From Phycisphaerae bacterium (GTDB lineage Bacteria; Planctomycetota; Phycisphaerae; UBA1845; PWPN01): 37,048 nucleotides of DNA. Shown here in pieces: positions 35,265-37,048 of the stretch. How positions within the stretch are numbered: position 1 is the first letter of the stretch; every line of letters starts with the position of its first letter. The stretch covers positions 1-37,048 of the forward strand of contig JAAYDF010000102.1 in assembly GCA_012729395.1 (NCBI GenBank), written 5' to 3'. Both the position numbers and the translations under genes were made by a program. The notes under the pieces were generated by a model. It saw nothing but the letters and a program-made list of their open reading frames with translations, ran no database searches and was not told the origin of the DNA.

Positions 35265-36053
35265 CTAACGGCCCGACTTGGTTTGCCCCTTGTCGGGGGG
35301 CCAGTTGTGCTTCAGGTACGCCACGCCTTGGCGGATGTGGGTCGGGGCTAAGGGACCCTTCCCTGCCTCACGAGCCAGCATCCGAGAGGCGGCGATGATC
35401 TGCAGAGCCCAGCCGGGTCGCCCCTTGGCGTCCTTGACCGCCAACGCCACCGCGTCGTCGCGGAGCGACCAGCCCAGGGCCTTGGCCCGCTGTCCCACGA
35501 CCTGGGTCAGAAGGTCCGGGGGGTAGGGATCAAACCGCAGGATCAGACGGAATTGGCCGATCACTCGCTGGCAGAGGTTGCCCTGGCCGCACACCACGAA
35601 GATGGGGCAACGGGCGATCTTGAAGCTGTGGGCCTCAAGGCGGCCGGTGACGCTACGGCTGCAGAGCACCCCGGAGCGGATGGCCGAGTACAGGGCGGAT
35701 TCGAAACCCCTGGGCAAGCTGCTCAATTCGCAGAGGACGACCAACGCGGTGCCGGACCGTTGGGCATCCAGCATGACCTCGGCGATCTCTGAGGATCGCC
35801 AGAGGCTGTCACTGACCAGCACCTCGGTCACCTCCAGTCCCAACTCGTGGGCGATGATCCGGGCGGTCAGACGCCTGCCGAGGTACGCCGGGCCGTAGAG
35901 CAGGGTTGGTCCAAAGCCGACGTGGTCCCGGCCCTCCCGACGCACCTCCCAGAACGCCTCCAGGGCGTGCCGGACCGTCTGGGTGTGGGGCGAGATCAGA
36001 TGATTGATCGTCCGGGGCTCCCACTCGTTGATGTCCATCATCGCCTCGTCCAT
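35265..36053 (-). CDS. RuvB-like ATPase homologue with ruined nucleotide-binding motifs
   Basis: 262 residues with the same order of elements as its neighbour: LLYGPAYLGRRLTARIIAHELG replaces Walker A (GPAYLGRR at 54-61 in place of GPPGxGKT), VVLCELSSLPRG replaces Walker B (Asp to Cys), then RLILRFDPYPPDLLTQVVGQRAKALGW and GRPGWALQII, which parallel LVLQFDYYTNEELTVMLSQRATKLGW and GTPRIALRIL in the intact one. ATP hydrolysis is improbable. A scaffold or regulatory subunit in a mixed hexamer is plausible. The frame is uninterrupted, which argues for function. The start is ATG 36053 with GGAG 8 nt upstream; an in-frame TTG at 36143 is possible. The winged helix is missing. Confidence 0.65.
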   Translation of the reverse strand: MDEAMMDINEWEPRTINHLISPHTQTVRHALEAFWEVRREGRDHVGFGPTLLYGPAYLGRRLTARIIAHELGLEVTEVLVSDSLWRSSEIAEVMLDAQRSGTALVVLCELSSLPRGFESALYSAIRSGVLCSRSVTGRLEAHSFKIARCPIFVVCGQGNLCQRVIGQFRLILRFDPYPPDLLTQVVGQRAKALGWSLRDDAVALAVKDAKGRPGWALQIIAASRMLAREAGKGPLAPTHIRQGVAYLKHNWPPDKGQTKSGR

Positions 36054-36188
36054 GGCAAGAACTCCAAGCTCCTTCCAGTAAACGACCTCGACAATCTCTG
36101 GACGAAACTGGCACACACCAGCATGACATGGATCCGATGTCAAGGGGGCCAGTTGTTCGCCAGGCGGGGCCTCGGCGGCCGAAAGAGC

Positions 36189-36203
36189 CTATAATCCTTA
36201 TAG
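36189..36203. promoter_or_regulatory. Palindrome CTATAA-TCC-TTATAG upstream of the RuvB-like pair
   Basis: A perfect 6-bp dyad with 3-bp centre, in an AT-rich patch about 136 bp before the ATG at 36053, with AATCCTT repeated beside it. On the minus strand TATAAG could be a -10. An operator/promoter is likely in this position, possibly bound by the cluster's HTH protein. Confidence 0.4.
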
Positions 36204-36596
36204 AATCCTTGCAGAGCGTGGCGATTCGGGGGGGCTGGGGCCATCCAACGCTGCCACTTTGCTGTCGATGTGTTGGCCAATGGCGGCAATAGGCCTATTG
36301 GATCCGAAGCTGCTGGAATACCGAATAGGGCCTTGGAACGCCCCTGGTGCCGCTGGATCGCGGTTTCGCTTGGTCTCGGCGATGCCGGAGACCGGCCGAG
36401 TCGCTGGACGAGGGTTGCTCGGAAGTGTTTCGTGCTGGAAAAATGCCAATTTGTGCTTATTCGATCCCGCCAGGTCGCCGGTGGTGGCTGACCCGGGTTC
36501 CTGGTTTCACGGGGCCTATGCTTGCGATTCATTCGGCAAACGCAAGTGTAGAGCGGCCGTGTGTGGTGGTGTCGGCCAGTGTGATCGATTCGTGTG
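36204..36596. other. Gene-free stretch between the RuvB-like and amidoligase genes
   Basis: The only open frame (36140-36532, minus) is Pro/Arg-rich and shows no recognisable motif, so I do not call a gene. No terminator with a T-run is seen after the amidoligase gene. Confidence 0.4.
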
Positions 36597-37048
36597 TCAG
36601 CCCTTCGCCCGCTTGAGGGCTATCTTGCCGTTAAAGTGCTTCCACCTGCCCAGGAGGTACTTGCCCGTCTCCCGCAGTTCGGGGCAGACCTGACGGTAGA
36701 TCCCGTTGTTAGGTTTGTATCCGCAGGCAATCAGCATTTTCTCCAGGCTCTCTCTTGAGTTGGCAAGTTGAGCGGCGTTGCGACAGTTCCGCCGGACCGC
36801 ATGCTCGACCATCTGCAGGCAAAACCGCAGCCAATGCCGGGCCTTCTCCGCATTGATCGTGCCCTGGTGGTACCGCAGTTCGATGCGGGGCGACCCGTTG
36901 AACAGGTGAGTCAGATTAAGCCCGTGATAGCGTTCCCACCCGGCCAACGCCCTCTGGAACGCGGCTCGGGTTCGGCATCCTGCCAGCCGCTGCGGTCCGG
37001 CGGGCATGGCTGAAGCATAGCGGCAGTTACGCCGGGAGGGAGAGACCA
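36597..37048 (-). CDS. Amidoligase family protein, C-terminal part (5' end outside the window)
   Basis: The frame is open to the right edge, leaving about 150 residues. WERYHGLNLTHLF, then IELRYHQGTINAEKARHWLRFCLQM, and an upstream NCRYASAMP fit the C-terminal half of the Amidoligase_2 family (ATP-grasp-like/COOH-NH2 ligases related to glutamine synthetase), where YHGLNL and ExRYxxGT are recurrent signatures. These enzymes are predicted to form amide bonds on peptides or cell-wall-type substrates and are common on phages and plasmids. The apparent start at 37007 is only an internal Met. It has the same orientation as the RuvB-like cluster but a 544-bp gap, so co-transcription is uncertain. 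Confidence 0.65.
   Translation of the reverse strand, partial: VSPSRRNCRYASAMPAGPQRLAGCRTRAAFQRALAGWERYHGLNLTHLFNGSPRIELRYHQGTINAEKARHWLRFCLQMVEHAVRRNCRNAAQLANSRESLEKMLIACGYKPNNGIYRQVCPELRETGKYLLGRWKHFNGKIALKRAKG

Noticed and set aside
36140-36532. A 130-codon minus-strand frame between the amidoligase and RuvB-like genes
   Set aside because: Pro/Arg-rich, no ribosome binding site, no motif, and it runs into the next gene's leader; treated as intergenic.

Overview
The window looks like a chromosomal segment of a GC-rich bacterium, most likely a Planctomycetota member of the Phycisphaerae type. This is inferred, not proven. The grounds are a secreted protein that combines PKD-like repeats, a type I dockerin pair and a PEP-CTERM sorting tail, a dense set of glycan-active enzymes, and integrase and primase types I associate with planctomycetes. 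No rRNA or other phylogenetic marker is present. The only RNA gene is one tRNA-Arg.

Positions 1-12500 are a carbohydrate-degradation region: the 3' end of an (alpha/alpha)6-barrel glycosidase, a GH127-type beta-L-arabinofuranosidase, a GH99/WbsX-like protein, a GH29-like protein, a secreted phospholipase C-like/PKD/dockerin/PEP-CTERM protein, a GH32/43-like beta-propeller protein and a clan GH-A cellulase-like protein. Together they suggest breakdown of arabinose- and fucose-containing polysaccharides. The last about 230 bp of the GH29-like gene recurs, diverged but unbroken, behind the PEP-CTERM gene.

Positions 12500-21110 look like an integrated element. A tRNA-Arg and its terminator are followed by a tyrosine integrase with its own promoter, a convergent excisionase-like HTH gene, a decayed recombinase fragment, two divergent paralogous genes that each fuse a ParB-like domain to a DNA methyltransferase, and a 631-codon gene with archaeo-eukaryotic-primase-like motifs. 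The primase-like gene follows iteron-like repeats and a leader hairpin resembling an attenuator. A perfect 30-bp inverted repeat lies with one arm upstream of this gene and the other inside its coding sequence.

Positions 21200-31240 are a defence island on the minus strand. A compact four-gene operon encodes a PLD-SNF2 helicase, an Eco57I-type methyltransferase with a C-terminal AlbA_2/Schlafen-like domain, a RhuM-family protein and an Mrr_N winged-helix protein. Downstream lies the 5' remnant of an Avs-like gene with an Mrr-type nuclease domain. Positions 31200-32700 hold gene remnants (thermonuclease, zinc ribbon, ISL3 transposase) and a second copy of a palindromic repeat first seen beside the tRNA.

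Positions 32765-37048 hold a second mobile-looking module on the minus strand: a gene end matching the amidoligase family, a RuvB-like ATPase with ruined Walker motifs, an intact RuvB-like ATPase, an HTH protein and an intact XerC/D-type recombinase, the last four nearly contiguous. A recombinase that forms Holliday junctions encoded with an active/inactive pair of RuvB-type branch-migration motors is the most unusual arrangement here and the best candidate for an undescribed system. All functions are read from sequence motifs; no database search was possible.
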